From CAYGKP01 sp964350605 (lineage in GTDB: Bacteria > Bacteroidota > Bacteroidia > Cytophagales > JAAEPT01), in the NCBI GenBank assembly GCA_964350605.1, contig CAYGKP010000005.1:1-32447 (forward strand): DNA of 32,447 nucleotides, read 5' to 3'. Positions 31,985 to 32,447 of the stretch are shown piece after piece. The notes below the pieces were generated by a model. It ran no database searches, was not told the DNA's origin, and saw nothing but the letters and a program-made list of their open reading frames with translations. The position numbers and the translations under genes are program-made. How positions within the stretch are numbered: the first letter of the stretch is position 1; every line of letters begins with the position of its first letter.

Positions 31985-32447
31985 ATGACCCAACCCCCCA
32001 ATTTTCACAAAGAGCTTCGGATCCTACTGGTTGATGATTTTTCCCTTTTTGTCGAAGGAATCCAGGCGCTGCTTGAGCGCGAGGGATTTTCGCAGGTGAA
32101 AATCGCCACCCCCTCCGTTGCTGATTTGCAAGGCTTGCTCGCTTCCGAAAAACCGGATGTACTTGTTTTGGCTCATACCCTTTCGGGGGTTTCCGGAATA
32201 GATGCAGCCGAGCAGGTTCTCGCCACATATCCCGAGCAGAAAATCTTGCTTGTACTTATGAAAGTGAGCGAGAGCCAAGTGACACGAATCCTGCGCATGG
32301 GCGTGAAGGGCATTGTGGTCTGCGATTCCCACTGCAGCGAGCTAGTAAGCGCGGTCCAGCGGGTTTCCGAGGGGCGCACGTTCATGAGCCAACCGGTCAA
32401 CGAAATCATGCTTGGTCAATTCTACCAAGCTGGCCCAGCCAGTGGTG
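31985..32447 (+). CDS. Receiver-domain protein with degenerate phosphorylation site, partial
   Basis: The first 154 residues are present, and the gene continues beyond the right edge. The start is ATG 31985. The receiver fold is clear: the acidic pair in RILLVDDFSLF (D17, D18), VEGIQALLEREGF, PDVLVLA and ILRMGVKGIVV. The phospho-acceptor position in PDVLVLAHTLSGVSG is alanine (A63), where active receivers have aspartate. The conserved lysine position in GIVVCDS is cysteine (C113). NarL/LuxR-type response regulators are the nearest pattern (GxSGxxAAEQV), so a C-terminal helix-turn-helix may lie beyond the window. It is probably an atypical, phosphorylation-independent regulator. A sequencing error could not explain both substitutions. 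Confidence 0.8.
   Translation, partial: MTQPPNFHKELRILLVDDFSLFVEGIQALLEREGFSQVKIATPSVADLQGLLASEKPDVLVLAHTLSGVSGIDAAEQVLATYPEQKILLVLMKVSESQVTRILRMGVKGIVVCDSHCSELVSAVQRVSEGRTFMSQPVNEIMLGQFYQAGPASG

Noticed and set aside
1..32447. Search for a defence, phage, secretion-effector or biosynthetic cluster
   Set aside because: No cassette of such genes is present; accessory-looking genes are single and scattered among housekeeping genes.

Overview
This window looks like core chromosome of a Bacteroidota bacterium with moderately high GC and a type IX secretion system (T9SS). The evidence is a PorP/SprF-type outer-membrane protein, a secreted protein ending in a T9SS type A sorting domain, the Bacteroidota-typical gene orders pyrG-yidC and parA-parB-DUF5683-dapB-lepB, near-absence of Shine-Dalgarno sequences, and -7 promoter boxes of the TAnnTTTG type. 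A finer taxonomic placement is not possible from the sequence alone.

Layout. 1-731: the end of a DPM-like glycosyltransferase and a small lipoprotein closed by a strong terminator. 805-7846 (+): a tight run of guaA, a TPR plus periplasmic-binding-fold protein, hemL, proC and dcd, then an AT-richer polytopic membrane protein. 7829-12172 (-): an unknown protein, the CCA-adding enzyme, another unknown protein, a short-chain dehydrogenase and PorP/SprF. 12173-12544: a 372-base divergent intergenic region with a large inverted repeat. 12545-16120 (+): pyrG and yidC, closed by a bidirectional terminator. 16207-18375 (-): an oligopeptide-type substrate-binding lipoprotein and a small membrane-anchored protein. 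18608-23354 (+): parA, parB, DUF5683, dapB and lepB, with ATGA overlaps. 23367-27197: ung, apaG, a methyltransferase, two small envelope proteins and an unknown beta-rich protein, mostly in convergent or divergent pairs. 27243-31680: a secreted family-10-like glycosidase, a SUI1/YciH factor, the T9SS glycine-rich protein and Dps. 31985 to the end (+): a receiver-domain protein that runs off the window.

Most genes are housekeeping: nucleotide synthesis (guaA, pyrG, dcd), haem, proline and lysine/peptidoglycan precursors, membrane-protein insertion and signal cleavage (yidC, lepB), and chromosome segregation (parAB). No phage, IS element, CRISPR array, defence island, rRNA or tRNA was seen.

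Points worth a second look: a receiver domain lacking its phospho-acceptor aspartate and conserved lysine; TAnnTTTG-like boxes placed 2-7 nt before several start codons, suggesting leaderless transcripts; a stop-codon bias towards TAG (18 of 32 genes) despite the GC content; a four-fold beta-solenoid-like repeat in the glycine-rich T9SS cargo; and two structured intergenic regions. I did not find a clearly new multi-gene system.
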